Position numbers and translations under genes: made by a program | Origin: RPRC01 sp034933285 | GTDB taxonomy: Bacteria > Desulfobacterota > Desulfuromonadia > Geobacterales > Geobacteraceae | Assembly: GCA_034933285.1 (NCBI GenBank) | Contig: JAYFNT010000011.1 | Span: 62,001-126,000, forward strand | Direction of reading: 5' to 3' | Length of the DNA stretch: 64,000 nucleotides | The notes under the pieces: model-generated | What the model was told of the DNA's origin: nothing | Database searches by the model: none | What the model saw: only the letters and a program-made list of their open reading frames with translations | Shown: positions 51,359 to 59,985 of the stretch, one piece after another | How the letters are laid out: every line of letters starts with the position of its first letter | Numbering within the stretch: the stretch's first letter is position 1

Positions 51359-52908
51359 TCCAGTCCGGCTGCAAAGCGGTCGACCCTTTTTTTCAGTGAC
51401 TCTTGGAATGAACGTTCCTGTCTGATCAGCAGTTCGAGAAGCCACCAGGAATGGAGGATCTCTTCGTAAGATCTGTGTTCAGTAAAATCGACAGCTTTGT
51501 ACAGCGTATCGAGCGCTGAAAAATTGCAGGATTCGGTCATCTCCCTCAACGAGTCTTCATATCCTTCCGTATCAAATTTCCCCGGGAAAAATTCTTGCAG
51601 GACTTTAACCTTGAAACGTGCGTCATCCAGCTTCTGACCAAGCCCGTCATATTCAAAAATCAGATTATGAAATGCGTTCGAGATTACAACCTCGAGAAGG
51701 TTCAACCGCCGATCCGGGAATTCGTAGTCCGGCGAAGCCATGTTACCTTTCAGCCTCCCTTCATCCTTCAATCTCTGTTCGATAGGAGTGCCGACATAGG
51801 GAAACATTTTCGTGAACCGGATAATGGTCCGGCCGTTTAGGCCGAGGTAGGCAAGAAGATCCAGGTTTTCTCTTACGGTATCAAATGTGCTGTACGGGTC
51901 GAACAACATGAATCCGTATTCATAGTCGATTCCCAGCATTCCCAGTGTCTCGATTGCTTGGTAGATGTCCGTCGTGTGGTAATGCTTGTTGGCGGTTTTG
52001 AGTCCCTTCTCGCTTCCGGATTCGATACCCAGATATACGGTCCTAAGACCGACCGACGCAAGACGTGACAGAGCACCCGCATCTACATCATCTACCCGGC
52101 AGGATATCCGCCACATGATATTATTGGAGAACTCGCGTTTTTCCAACTCACTGGCAAATTCCTCTATCCACGCCCGTTGTTTCGCCGTCCTCGTGCCGAG
52201 GTTGTCGTCCTTGAAATTGTAGATTCGCGTGCCGCTGTTAAAAAGTTGCTCCATCTCGTCAACAATGTTGACCGGTGACCGCATCCTGTGCTTTGGCCCT
52301 GGGACGTCATGATAGAACTTATGAATACTGCAGAAGCTGCAATTGAAGAAACACCCCCGGCCGGCAATAATGGAGCGGATGTCCAGTCCAAAAACCCGTT
52401 CCACTTTACTGTCGCGGACGGGAAACGGAAGGGAATCGAGCTCGGCTATCAAGGGACGCGGGCGGGAGGATCTGACGGTTCCGTTTTCGCGGTAGGCGAG
52501 TCCGGGGATTGTTTGCCAGAGATCGGGGCTCTCTATCTTGCCATAGAGATCAAGAATGGTTTCTTCGCCTTCATGGCGTACGACGGTATCCAATCCTTGA
52601 ACCATCCGCAGCAACTCTTCATAAGCGATGGTCGGGAAGTGCCCCCCGATTGTGAAATGCGACTTAACGCCATTGTCCCGCAAGTATTGAATCAAGCGGG
52701 CAAAGTCGAAAATCATTCTCTGGAAAATAAGTGAAAAGCCAACGATGCTAGGTAGATCTCTTTGAATCCATGACAAAATTTCTTCTTTACTCGTTTTTCC
52801 ACAGTCAATGATCGCGGCACTGATCCCCATTTTTTCCAGGTAGGCGGCAATCGACCGGATACCGAGGTTTTCTTCACTTTCGTAACCGACCAGGAGAATT
52901 TCCGACAT
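51346..52908 (-). CDS. B12-binding-domain radical SAM enzyme
   Basis: 520 residues. Residues 1-145 resemble the cobalamin-binding Rossmann domain, although the DxHxxG motif is absent as in many relatives. The radical SAM cluster is C186-x3-C190-x2-C193 (GCFFNCSFC). After residue 290 are GLRTVYLGIESGSEKGL and helical segments. Such enzymes are methyltransferases or ring-forming catalysts, many acting on peptides. It follows an 80-codon peptide gene by 140 bp containing two hairpins without T-tracts. Its 3' end truncates the RES gene. Start ATG 52908 has a weak ribosome site. Confidence 0.85.
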   Translation of the reverse strand: MSEILLVGYESEENLGIRSIAAYLEKMGISAAIIDCGKTSKEEILSWIQRDLPSIVGFSLIFQRMIFDFARLIQYLRDNGVKSHFTIGGHFPTIAYEELLRMVQGLDTVVRHEGEETILDLYGKIESPDLWQTIPGLAYRENGTVRSSRPRPLIAELDSLPFPVRDSKVERVFGLDIRSIIAGRGCFFNCSFCSIHKFYHDVPGPKHRMRSPVNIVDEMEQLFNSGTRIYNFKDDNLGTRTAKQRAWIEEFASELEKREFSNNIMWRISCRVDDVDAGALSRLASVGLRTVYLGIESGSEKGLKTANKHYHTTDIYQAIETLGMLGIDYEYGFMLFDPYSTFDTVRENLDLLAYLGLNGRTIIRFTKMFPYVGTPIEQRLKDEGRLKGNMASPDYEFPDRRLNLLEVVISNAFHNLIFEYDGLGQKLDDARFKVKVLQEFFPGKFDTEGYEDSLREMTESCNFSALDTLYKAVDFTEHRSYEEILHSWWLLELLIRQERSFQESLKKRVDRFAAGLERCQ

Positions 52909-53048
52909 AAATTCGCTCGCACAAATACAGGCCCCGCGAAAGCGTCGCGGTTAGCGATACGGTGCGGCAAGCAAGGGTCCCGCCGCACCTGGGGAAAAGA
53001 TAACCGACTTGAAATGATTTTTTACACCATTCTTAAAATTGGCGCTTA

Positions 53049-53291
53049 TCACTTTCTTTTTTCGATCATGGTTTTTATTTGGACAAGCCTCTGTTCCATG
53101 GCTGCCAAATCTTCAACCTGCGCTTTCAGGAATTCCTGTTGTCTTTTGACGGCGGTAACCTGTGATTCGATTTGATGGGCAATAATGACTCGAATCTCTT
53201 CTTCTTTCAGGTGCTTAAGGAAATCCGGAGCAGGATCCGCAAATCTCCACCAGAAAGGGTAGTCGCTTATGTGCGTCGGATCTTTAATCAT
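53049..53291 (-). CDS. Small peptide gene upstream of the B12 radical SAM gene
   Basis: 80 residues, ATG 53291 after AAAGGAG. The N-terminus is aromatic and proline-rich (SDYPFWWRFADPAP), then helical and charged (KEEEIRVIIAHQIESQV to IKTMIEKRK), with coiled-coil character. I do not recognise it. A strong sigma-70 promoter (53477-53449) precedes it, and hairpins lie between it and the B12 radical SAM gene. These would favour more peptide than enzyme, as seen in ribosomal-peptide gene clusters. It might be a substrate or a partner; a chance association is possible. Confidence 0.6.
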   Translation of the reverse strand: MIKDPTHISDYPFWWRFADPAPDFLKHLKEEEIRVIIAHQIESQVTAVKRQQEFLKAQVEDLAAMEQRLVQIKTMIEKRK

Positions 53292-53448
53292 GGCTCATTC
53301 TCCTTTCATTGAAAATGCTGTTTTTCGTGCTTGGAACTGATGCTTTCGTCCTTCCGACAAACGGCCAGTTTCCCTCCTTTCTTCAATTTATCCATGATTT
53401 TCCGAACATGCAGCGGTAATTGTTCGGCACACCATATATTTTTATAAA

Positions 53449-53477
53449 AATATATAATTATCAATTACACATGTCAA
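53449..53477 (-). promoter_or_regulatory. Strong sigma-70 promoter of the small peptide gene
   Basis: On the minus strand TTGACA (53477-53472), a 17-bp spacer and TATATT (53454-53449) in an A+T-rich stretch. The leader is about 150 nt and includes CCGAAC-GTTCGG (53402-53427). The remaining gap to 53769 holds the glmS-side terminator and a second hairpin (53668-53691), no frame. Confidence 0.7.
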
Positions 53478-53635
53478 TCAAGAAAATCAACAACAAGAAA
53501 ATCACTTCTTTGAATCACGTGGAATTTTAACCCGGCATCGCCTCTCAGGTTTGACACTTCTCTGTGTAATATCTTTTGGAATTGCTGGTGCTTAAAGATC
53601 GGGGCGGATCACAGGCAGCGCCATGCACGGCGCAC

Positions 53636-53668
53636 AAATAAAAAGGCCTTTCAGAGCGAAAGGCCTTT
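53636..53668 (-). terminator. Intrinsic terminator of the glmU-glmS operon
   Basis: On the minus strand GAAAGGCCTTT... pairs over 11 bp (53642-53652 with 53658-53668) around a 5-nt loop, then a T-rich tail (rc of 53636-53641). Confidence 0.8.
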
Positions 53669-53769
53669 CAGTTTGTTCAGGGACAAACTGAGGAATTCAT
53701 CATTTTATAAAGGAAACCGGTTTCCAACTTTATTTCAACGATACACAAGCATTCAATCGCTGATCCGCA

Positions 53770-55599
53770 TTATTCCACGGTTACAGATTTTGCCAAATTC
53801 CTCGGCTGATCGACGTCGGTCCCCTTCATGACCGCCACGTGATAGGCGAGAAGCTGGAGCGGTATGGACAGCAGTACCGGCACCAGATCGCTGCGGCATT
53901 CAGGTACTTCTATGGCGACCTCGGCTTTTTTCTTCAGCTCCTCGTCCCCGGCAGTGCAAAGCGCTATGACCCGGCCGCCGCGCGCGATAACTTCCTCCAT
54001 GTTGGAAGCCACTTTTTCGTAGCTTTCCGTGTGCGGGGCGAGCACAACCACCGGCATGTTCTCGTCGATCAGGGCTATCGGCCCATGCTTCATTTCGCCG
54101 GCAGGGTACCCCTCCGCATGGATATAGGAGATCTCCTTCAGCTTCAGGGCGCCCTCCAGGGCAATCGGGTAGTTGATGCCGCGTCCCAGGTAGAGGAAAT
54201 CGGAGGCATGCATATAGGTGCGGGCAACCTTCTCCAACAGCGGGTTCAGCTGCAGGGTCTCTTCCATCAGCGCCGGAATGCGCAGGAGAGAACTGATCAT
54301 CTCCTTAGCCTGCGCCCTGTCCAGGGTGCCGACGGCGCGACCCAGCCTGATGGTGAGCAGGTAGAGCGCCGTCAACTGGGTTACGAATGCCTTGGTGGAT
54401 GCAACGCCGATCTCAGGTCCGGCGTGGGTGTAGATGACACCGTCCGATTCCCGCGCGATGGATGAATCGACCACGTTGCAGATGGACAGGATGCGGGCAC
54501 CCCGCGCCTTGCCCTCCCGCAGTCCGGCAAGGGTATCAGCAGTTTCCCCGGACTGGGAAATGGGGATAATGAGCGTTTTGTCGTGGACTATGGGCTTGCG
54601 GTAGCGGAACTCCGACGCAATATCCACCTCGACCGGAATGCGGCAGTGCTCCTCTATGAGAAATTTCCCCACCAGGGCCGCATGCCAGGAAGTGCCGCAG
54701 GCGACGATGAAAATCCTGTCAATGGCACGAAGCTGATCATTGGAAAGCCCTACCGTTTCCAGCAGGACATCGCCCTCCTCTTCCAGCAGCCGGCCGGCAA
54801 CGGTGTCGCGCACAGCCCTCGGCTGCTCGAAAATCTCCTTGAGCATGAAGTGCTTGTATCCGCCCTTTTCCGCCATGAGGGGGGACCAGTCGATGTGGCG
54901 CGACTTTTTCTCAAGAGCTTTGCCGGCAACCGAGGAGAATGCTGCCTTCCCGTCGCGGAAAACGGCCATTTCCCCGTCCTCCATGAAGACCATCTCCCTG
55001 GTATGGGAAAGGATCGCCGGAATGTCGGAAGCGACGAAATATTCAGCCGGGTTGAGGCCGACCACCATGGGTGAGCCGTATTTGGCCGCGATCAGAACGC
55101 CGGGCTCCTTTTCACAGAGGATGCACACTGCATAGGCGCCCTTCAGTTCGGCCAGGGCAAGCCTTACAGCCTTCTCGAAATCAGGAACGGCCTTGTATTT
55201 TTCATCAATGAGGTGTGATATCACCTCAGTGTCGGTCTCGCTTTTGAAAACATGCCCGGATGCTTTCAGCGAATCCTTCAGGCTCAGGTAGTTTTCGATG
55301 ATTCCGTTGTGGACCACTATGAAATGCCCGGCCTTGTGGGGATGGGCGTTGGTCTCCGAAGGTCTGCCATGGGTCGCCCAGCGGGTGTGGCCGATACCGA
55401 TCTTTCCCCCGAGCGGGTGAGACGCCAGCAACTGCTCGAGATTCACCAGCTTGCCCTCACTCCGGCGGATCTCGCAACTGCAGCCCTGCAGGGTACAGAT
55501 CCCCGCGGAGTCATAGCCGCGGTATTCCAGTTTCTTCAGACCGTCAAGTATGATCGGGGTGGCTTCCTGCCCCCCTATGTAAGCTACGATTCCGCACAT
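53770..55599 (-). CDS. glmS: Glutamine-fructose-6-phosphate aminotransferase
   Basis: 609 residues. Makes glucosamine-6-phosphate for peptidoglycan and lipopolysaccharide. The N-terminal nucleophile Cys2 (MCGIVAYIG) leads the glutaminase domain; two SIS isomerase domains follow with CGTSWHAAL and SQSGETADTL, and the C-terminus ends KSVTVE. Length is normal. It is 16 bp downstream of glmU, so the two form one operon with hexosamine pathway logic. There is no room for a glmS ribozyme. Confidence 0.97.
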   Translation of the reverse strand: MCGIVAYIGGQEATPIILDGLKKLEYRGYDSAGICTLQGCSCEIRRSEGKLVNLEQLLASHPLGGKIGIGHTRWATHGRPSETNAHPHKAGHFIVVHNGIIENYLSLKDSLKASGHVFKSETDTEVISHLIDEKYKAVPDFEKAVRLALAELKGAYAVCILCEKEPGVLIAAKYGSPMVVGLNPAEYFVASDIPAILSHTREMVFMEDGEMAVFRDGKAAFSSVAGKALEKKSRHIDWSPLMAEKGGYKHFMLKEIFEQPRAVRDTVAGRLLEEEGDVLLETVGLSNDQLRAIDRIFIVACGTSWHAALVGKFLIEEHCRIPVEVDIASEFRYRKPIVHDKTLIIPISQSGETADTLAGLREGKARGARILSICNVVDSSIARESDGVIYTHAGPEIGVASTKAFVTQLTALYLLTIRLGRAVGTLDRAQAKEMISSLLRIPALMEETLQLNPLLEKVARTYMHASDFLYLGRGINYPIALEGALKLKEISYIHAEGYPAGEMKHGPIALIDENMPVVVLAPHTESYEKVASNMEEVIARGGRVIALCTAGDEELKKKAEVAIEVPECRSDLVPVLLSIPLQLLAYHVAVMKGTDVDQPRNLAKSVTVE

Positions 55600-55612
55600 G
55601 AATTCACTCCGT

Positions 55613-55650
55613 TCATTAATCTTGTGTCTTGCGCCTCGTGCCCTGTGCCC
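55613..55650. repeat. Heptamer-period repeat at the glmU 3' end
   Basis: GTGTCTT-GCGCCTC-GTGCCCT-GTGCCCG units (plus strand) encode the last nine or so residues of GlmU and its stop codon on the minus strand, and separate it from glmS by 16 bp. Confidence 0.75.
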
Positions 55651-57016
55651 GCTCTTTCACCCACCCTTCCTTGTTCACCTGCTGGGAGCGGGCGATGGCT
55701 AGCGAGTCAGGAGGGACATCGCGGGTCACGGTGCTGCCAGCGGCAATAAGCGAGTTGTTGCCCACGGTTACGGGAGCAACGAACTGCACATCACTGCCCA
55801 CGAACACATTGTCGCCGATCACCGTCCTGTGCTTTGACACACCGTCATAATTGCAGGTAATGGTGCCGCAGCCGATATTGACCTCGCTGCCGATGCTCGC
55901 ATCCCCCAGGTAGGTGAGGTGGGAAGCCTTGGACCCCTTGCCCATGACAATTTTTTTCGTTTCCACGAAATTGCCGATCTTGACCTCTTCCAGCAATTCA
56001 GTGCCGGGACGGAGATGGGCCATGGGCCCGATGGACACCGAGTCGTGCACCACGGAACCCTCCAGCACGGAACCTGCCTTTACGATAACCGCGTTGCCGA
56101 TCCGACATCCACGGATTACTACTGACGGTTCAATGACGCACCCCTCTCCGATCACGCTGTTCCCGGAAACATGCACGTTGGGATGGATGACGGTATCGCG
56201 GCCGATCAGCGTTCCCGGATCGAGGTAGGCGGTTTTCGGATCACGGAGAGTGGCGCCGTCGCGCATGAAAGCTTCATTGGTCCTTGTTCTTAGTGCTGCC
56301 TCGGCCTCGGCCAGCTGCACACGATCATTTATCCCCATCACTTCCAGGGTATCCGATGCGGGATGGGAAATACATTTAAGCCCTTTATCCTCAGCCATGC
56401 GAATGATATCGGTGAGGTAATACTCTCCCTGTGCATTGTCGCTGGAAAGCCCGGCAACGGCATCGAACAGGAATCCCGACTCGACGCAGTAGATTCCCGA
56501 ATTGATTTCCCGGATGGCACGCTGCCCGGCGGTTGCATCCTTCTCCTCGACGATCCCGGTCACGTGGCCGGCTTCGTTCTTGATAATCCGGCCATAGCCA
56601 TAGGGATTTTCGACCTCTGTCGTAAGCACCGTAACCGCTGCGCCTTGCCGTGCATGCTGCTGAACCATGCCGTTGAGCGTCTCTTCCTTGATAAGCGGCA
56701 CGTCGCCGCACAAAATCAGCACTCTTCCGTGGAAATCACTGAGCAGGGGAGCGGCGCAGGCCACCGCATGTCCGGTGCCGTTCTGTTCGGCCTGGACGGC
56801 GAAAGCTATCCCATCCCGGTCGGAATAGTATGCTTGCACTGTTTCCGCCTGGTGGCCGACGACGATGACAATCCGGGATGCGCCCGCATGCAGTGCCGCG
56901 GTGACCGGATAGGTTATGAGCGGTGCTCCCGCAAGGTGGTGCATGACCTTGACCAGGCCGGACTTCATCCTGGTGCCCTTTCCCGCGGCCAAAATTATCG
57001 CTGCAACGGAATCCAT
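55616..57016 (-). CDS. glmU: Bifunctional GlmU (GlcN-1-P acetyltransferase / UDP-GlcNAc pyrophosphorylase)
   Basis: 466 residues. The N-terminal uridylyltransferase has LAAGKGTRMKSG and GTGHA and LCGDVPLI. The C-terminal left-handed beta-helix (about 255-450) has repeated hexapeptides and the acetyltransferase HLTYLGDASIG and NIGCGTITCNYDG segments. It makes UDP-GlcNAc. The last residues (AQGTRRKTQD) are coded by heptamer repeats and lie past the conserved core, so function should be intact. Confidence 0.97.
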   Translation of the reverse strand: MDSVAAIILAAGKGTRMKSGLVKVMHHLAGAPLITYPVTAALHAGASRIVIVVGHQAETVQAYYSDRDGIAFAVQAEQNGTGHAVACAAPLLSDFHGRVLILCGDVPLIKEETLNGMVQQHARQGAAVTVLTTEVENPYGYGRIIKNEAGHVTGIVEEKDATAGQRAIREINSGIYCVESGFLFDAVAGLSSDNAQGEYYLTDIIRMAEDKGLKCISHPASDTLEVMGINDRVQLAEAEAALRTRTNEAFMRDGATLRDPKTAYLDPGTLIGRDTVIHPNVHVSGNSVIGEGCVIEPSVVIRGCRIGNAVIVKAGSVLEGSVVHDSVSIGPMAHLRPGTELLEEVKIGNFVETKKIVMGKGSKASHLTYLGDASIGSEVNIGCGTITCNYDGVSKHRTVIGDNVFVGSDVQFVAPVTVGNNSLIAAGSTVTRDVPPDSLAIARSQQVNKEGWVKERAQGTRRKTQD

Positions 57017-57247
57017 CTATGGTAACCTCCGGGGTAACTGCCTGGTTTTGAAGACGATTAACTCTAAACAACCGGCCCGGTCAAGTCAAGCGAATTAACC
57101 TGCTCTCCCGGCAAGTCATGCATGGGCAAATTTTTCCTTTACAGTGTATCGCGTAAATATTAGGATTCATTACATTCAAACCTTCCTAAAGTATTTTCGG
57201 AATACCGCCGATAGGAAGTTGAGAATTTCATCGTGGACGGAGAAGAC

Positions 57248-57781
57248 GTGGGAATACCCGACGATATCGAACGGTTCGAGAAAGGCCTGAAGGAACTTAC
57301 CATCAAGTACGAGCAGTATTTCCTCGGCCTGGAAAAGCGCGAGCCTCTTCGCCTGCTGGAGGAAGTGGAGCGGCTGGCCCGGAAGTACACTGTCGCGGCC
57401 GTATCCAACACGATGCTCCAGTTCAGGTACAATGCCCTGAAATCACGGCTGTCCAGCTATCGGCAGTACTGGAACCGGACAAACCGCATGATCGAGGAAG
57501 GCAGGTATTCGCGAGATCGTTTCAAGATGGAGATGAAAAGCCGGAAACCCGCTCCGGTTGCGGATGCAACAGCAGCCCCGGAAGAAGATGATATATTCCG
57601 CCAGTATCTCGAAGCATGCAAATCGTGCAACCTGCCGATCAGCGGCATCACCAGGGAGACGATTTCAGCATCCCTCGAAAAATTCCGCTCGGGACTGAGC
57701 GATAAATACGAGCCTGACAAGATTGAATTCCGCGTCCAGGTCGAGGGGGGAAAGCCCAAGATTAAAGCACGGCCCAAGTAG
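57248..57781 (+). CDS. Hypothetical protein of the MXAN_5187-like type
   Basis: 177 residues from GTG 57248, since GGAGAAG lies 4 bases before it; GTG 57233 is an alternative five codons upstream. It has a coiled-coil N-terminal half (EKGLKELTIKYEQYFLGLEKREP) and a C-terminal region, IFRQYLEACKSCNLPI, with FRVQVEGGKPKIKARPK. Similar proteins occur near Geobacter and Myxococcus genes with unknown function. It sits alone, divergent from glmU. Confidence 0.6.
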   Translation: MGIPDDIERFEKGLKELTIKYEQYFLGLEKREPLRLLEEVERLARKYTVAAVSNTMLQFRYNALKSRLSSYRQYWNRTNRMIEEGRYSRDRFKMEMKSRKPAPVADATAAPEEDDIFRQYLEACKSCNLPISGITRETISASLEKFRSGLSDKYEPDKIEFRVQVEGGKPKIKARPK

Positions 57782-57946
57782 CTCCCCCGCTCCACCAATC
57801 CCGGCCTCGCCAGACTCGGCTCCTGATCTTCGCGAACACACGCGTGCCCGGAATTTCCCATGCTCGCGGATTTTTCAGCGTCCCCTTTGTCTTTGTCTTT
57901 TTTACTATATACTGACTTGACAGCTACTCATGTCACTGTGCGAACA

Positions 57947-59095
57947 TCAAGCTCCCCGGCCGGCAATTTCCCCAACCGCGGTGATGAGATTTTCGATATC
58001 ATCCCGCGTATTGAAATACCCGGGACTTACACGGACCGTTCCTTCGGGGTAGGTGCCGATGCAGCGGTGTGCGCCCGGAGCACAGTGCAGCCCTACCCTG
58101 ACGGCGATATCATAGTCCCGATCAAGGGTGAAGCCTATGACGGAAGGATCCATGTCCTGGAGCGTGAATGAGACAATGCCGCCCCGCTCCCGGTCCAGAT
58201 GCGGACCATAGACGGATATCCCGGGAATCCGCACCAGACCTTCGATGAGGCTGGCGACGAGGAGGGATTCCTTCCCGCGGACGGTTTCGATTCCCGTTTC
58301 ACGGATGAAATCCAGCCCCGCCTTGAGGCCGGCGATACCCGGAACATTCTGGGTACCGCTCTCGTAGCGGGCCGGCATCTCCGTCGGCTGTTCTTCATTT
58401 GAAGAATGAGTGCCGGTTCCGCCGACCATCAGCGGCAAGGGGCACAAACCTTCGGCAATGTAGAGAAAACCGGTTCCCTGGGGACCGAGAAGCCCCTTGT
58501 GTCCGGGTGCGGCAAGGAGTGTCACGCCGAGTTCCTCCACGTTCAGGGGGATCACCCCCGCACTCTGGGCGGCATCGACAAGGAAAGGGATGCCATCTGT
58601 TGCCGCCAGTTCTCCGATCTCTCCTATCGGCTGAATCGTGCCGGTTACGTTGGAGCAGTGGGCAAGGGCTATGAGCCTGGTATTCTTTCGGATAGCGCGT
58701 TTCACTTCCCCTGGATTCAGCAGGCCGCTCCGGTCGCAGGACAGGCGGGTCACTTCAACCCCCCTGGTCTCGGCCAGACGAAGCGGTCTGGCTACCGAAT
58801 TGTGTTCCACGGTGGTTGTGATGGCATGGTCACCGGGGCGGAGCAGGCCGCTGATGGCCAGGTTGAGAGCTTCTGTTGCGCTGGCAGTGAACACGATGCG
58901 GGATGAATCCCGTACGGTAAAAAGTTCCGCCAGGGCTTCCCTGGCCTCGAAAACCAGGCGTGTCGCATCCAGCCCCCTCCGGTAGCCGCCCCGGCCCGGG
59001 CTGGCGCCCACACGCCTAAGGGTATAATCGACCGCCTGGTAGACCGATTCGGGTTTCGGGTATGATGTCGCCGCATTGTCGAGATAAATGAACAT
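57947..59095 (-). CDS. Cysteine desulfurase-like aminotransferase class V (TIGR01977 type)
   Basis: 382 residues from ATG 59095, after GGGAGT; the 50-codon longer frame runs into the VanW gene. It begins MFIYLDNAATSYPKP. The PLP Lys is in APGHKGLLGPQGTG, and the substrate-Cys loop is HCAPGAHRCIG. Members transfer sulfur or selenium from cysteine or selenocysteine, but some TIGR01977 proteins lack a partner. It is divergent from and overlaps the VanW start by 8 bp, which suggests a shared short promoter region. Confidence 0.85.
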   Translation of the reverse strand: MFIYLDNAATSYPKPESVYQAVDYTLRRVGASPGRGGYRRGLDATRLVFEAREALAELFTVRDSSRIVFTASATEALNLAISGLLRPGDHAITTTVEHNSVARPLRLAETRGVEVTRLSCDRSGLLNPGEVKRAIRKNTRLIALAHCSNVTGTIQPIGEIGELAATDGIPFLVDAAQSAGVIPLNVEELGVTLLAAPGHKGLLGPQGTGFLYIAEGLCPLPLMVGGTGTHSSNEEQPTEMPARYESGTQNVPGIAGLKAGLDFIRETGIETVRGKESLLVASLIEGLVRIPGISVYGPHLDRERGGIVSFTLQDMDPSVIGFTLDRDYDIAVRVGLHCAPGAHRCIGTYPEGTVRVSPGYFNTRDDIENLITAVGEIAGRGA

Positions 59096-59921
59096 GGATA
59101 CTCCCGGGAAACGGAAAAATGCCATCAGGTTCAGGATGCTTTTGAAAGGATACAAACAAACAGCACATATTTGCAAGATTATAGTGTTGCTTTCAGCTGC
59201 GTACGCCTGCCTCCTCCATGCAAGTCCGGCCGCAGCAGGCGGCAAGGCGGCCTATCCGCATCTGTGGGGCGGGTTTTCGACCACCCTGGCTGGCCGTACG
59301 ACTGAGCAGCGCGGTAATGCGGCACGTGCCGCCCTCGATCTGGATGGTGTCCTGATCGCGCCCGGGGCCTTGTTCAGCTTCAATGAACACGTGGGCGCCC
59401 GCGATGCAATGAAGGGCTACACCCCTGCCCCCATAATCGGCGCCAGGGGGGACCTCAGTGACATGCCGGGTGGCGGGATCTGCCAGCTGGCTACCTCTAT
59501 CTACAATGCAGCGCTGGAAGCCGGGATGGAAATCATCGAACGGCATCCCCATTCCCGTGCCGTGGCATATGTTCCTCCCGGCCGGGATGCCACCATCACC
59601 ACCTGGCGCAAGGACCTGAAACTCCGCAACCCCCACCGGCTTCCGCTCCTGCTGCGGATAAGGGTTGCCGAGGGGCGGCTGACGGTCGGATTCTGGTCAG
59701 TAACGGACAAGCCATTTCGGGTTCTAATTAATTCCGATATAATCCCCATCGAGCCGGAAACCGTCTTTACCGGACCGGAACCACGGCCACAAAGCGCTTC
59801 CCGTACCGGCAACCGCGGCTTTTCGGTCGTCACCCGCCGCATCGTGACCGGAGGGGGGGCGGATCGGGAGGAGACCCTTTCCCGTGACACCTACCCGGCG
59901 CCCACCAGGATCCTGCAATGA
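59088..59921 (+). CDS. VanW family exported protein
   Basis: 277 residues. Residues 25-50 form a signal or anchor segment ending ASPAAAGGK. A VanW domain (about 60-200) has PHLWGGFSTTLAGRT, NAARAALDLDGVLIAPGALFSFNEHVG and GGGICQLATSIYNAAL. VanW is a vancomycin-cluster accessory protein of unknown role, and the domain is also found in cell-wall-linked proteins. It overlaps the desulfurase-like start by 8 bp. ATG 59094 is an alternative start. A 64-bp gap separates it from the next gene. Confidence 0.8.
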   Translation: MNMDTPGKRKNAIRFRMLLKGYKQTAHICKIIVLLSAAYACLLHASPAAAGGKAAYPHLWGGFSTTLAGRTTEQRGNAARAALDLDGVLIAPGALFSFNEHVGARDAMKGYTPAPIIGARGDLSDMPGGGICQLATSIYNAALEAGMEIIERHPHSRAVAYVPPGRDATITTWRKDLKLRNPHRLPLLLRIRVAEGRLTVGFWSVTDKPFRVLINSDIIPIEPETVFTGPEPRPQSASRTGNRGFSVVTRRIVTGGGADREETLSRDTYPAPTRILQ

Positions 59922-59985
59922 AGATATCAATGCCGCCATATCGCGCCCTTACGAATCGTGGACATATTCTTATTACGGGAGTATC

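Noticed and set aside
55600..55615. glmS ribozyme
   Set aside because: Only 16 bp separate glmU and glmS, so there is no room for the ribozyme.
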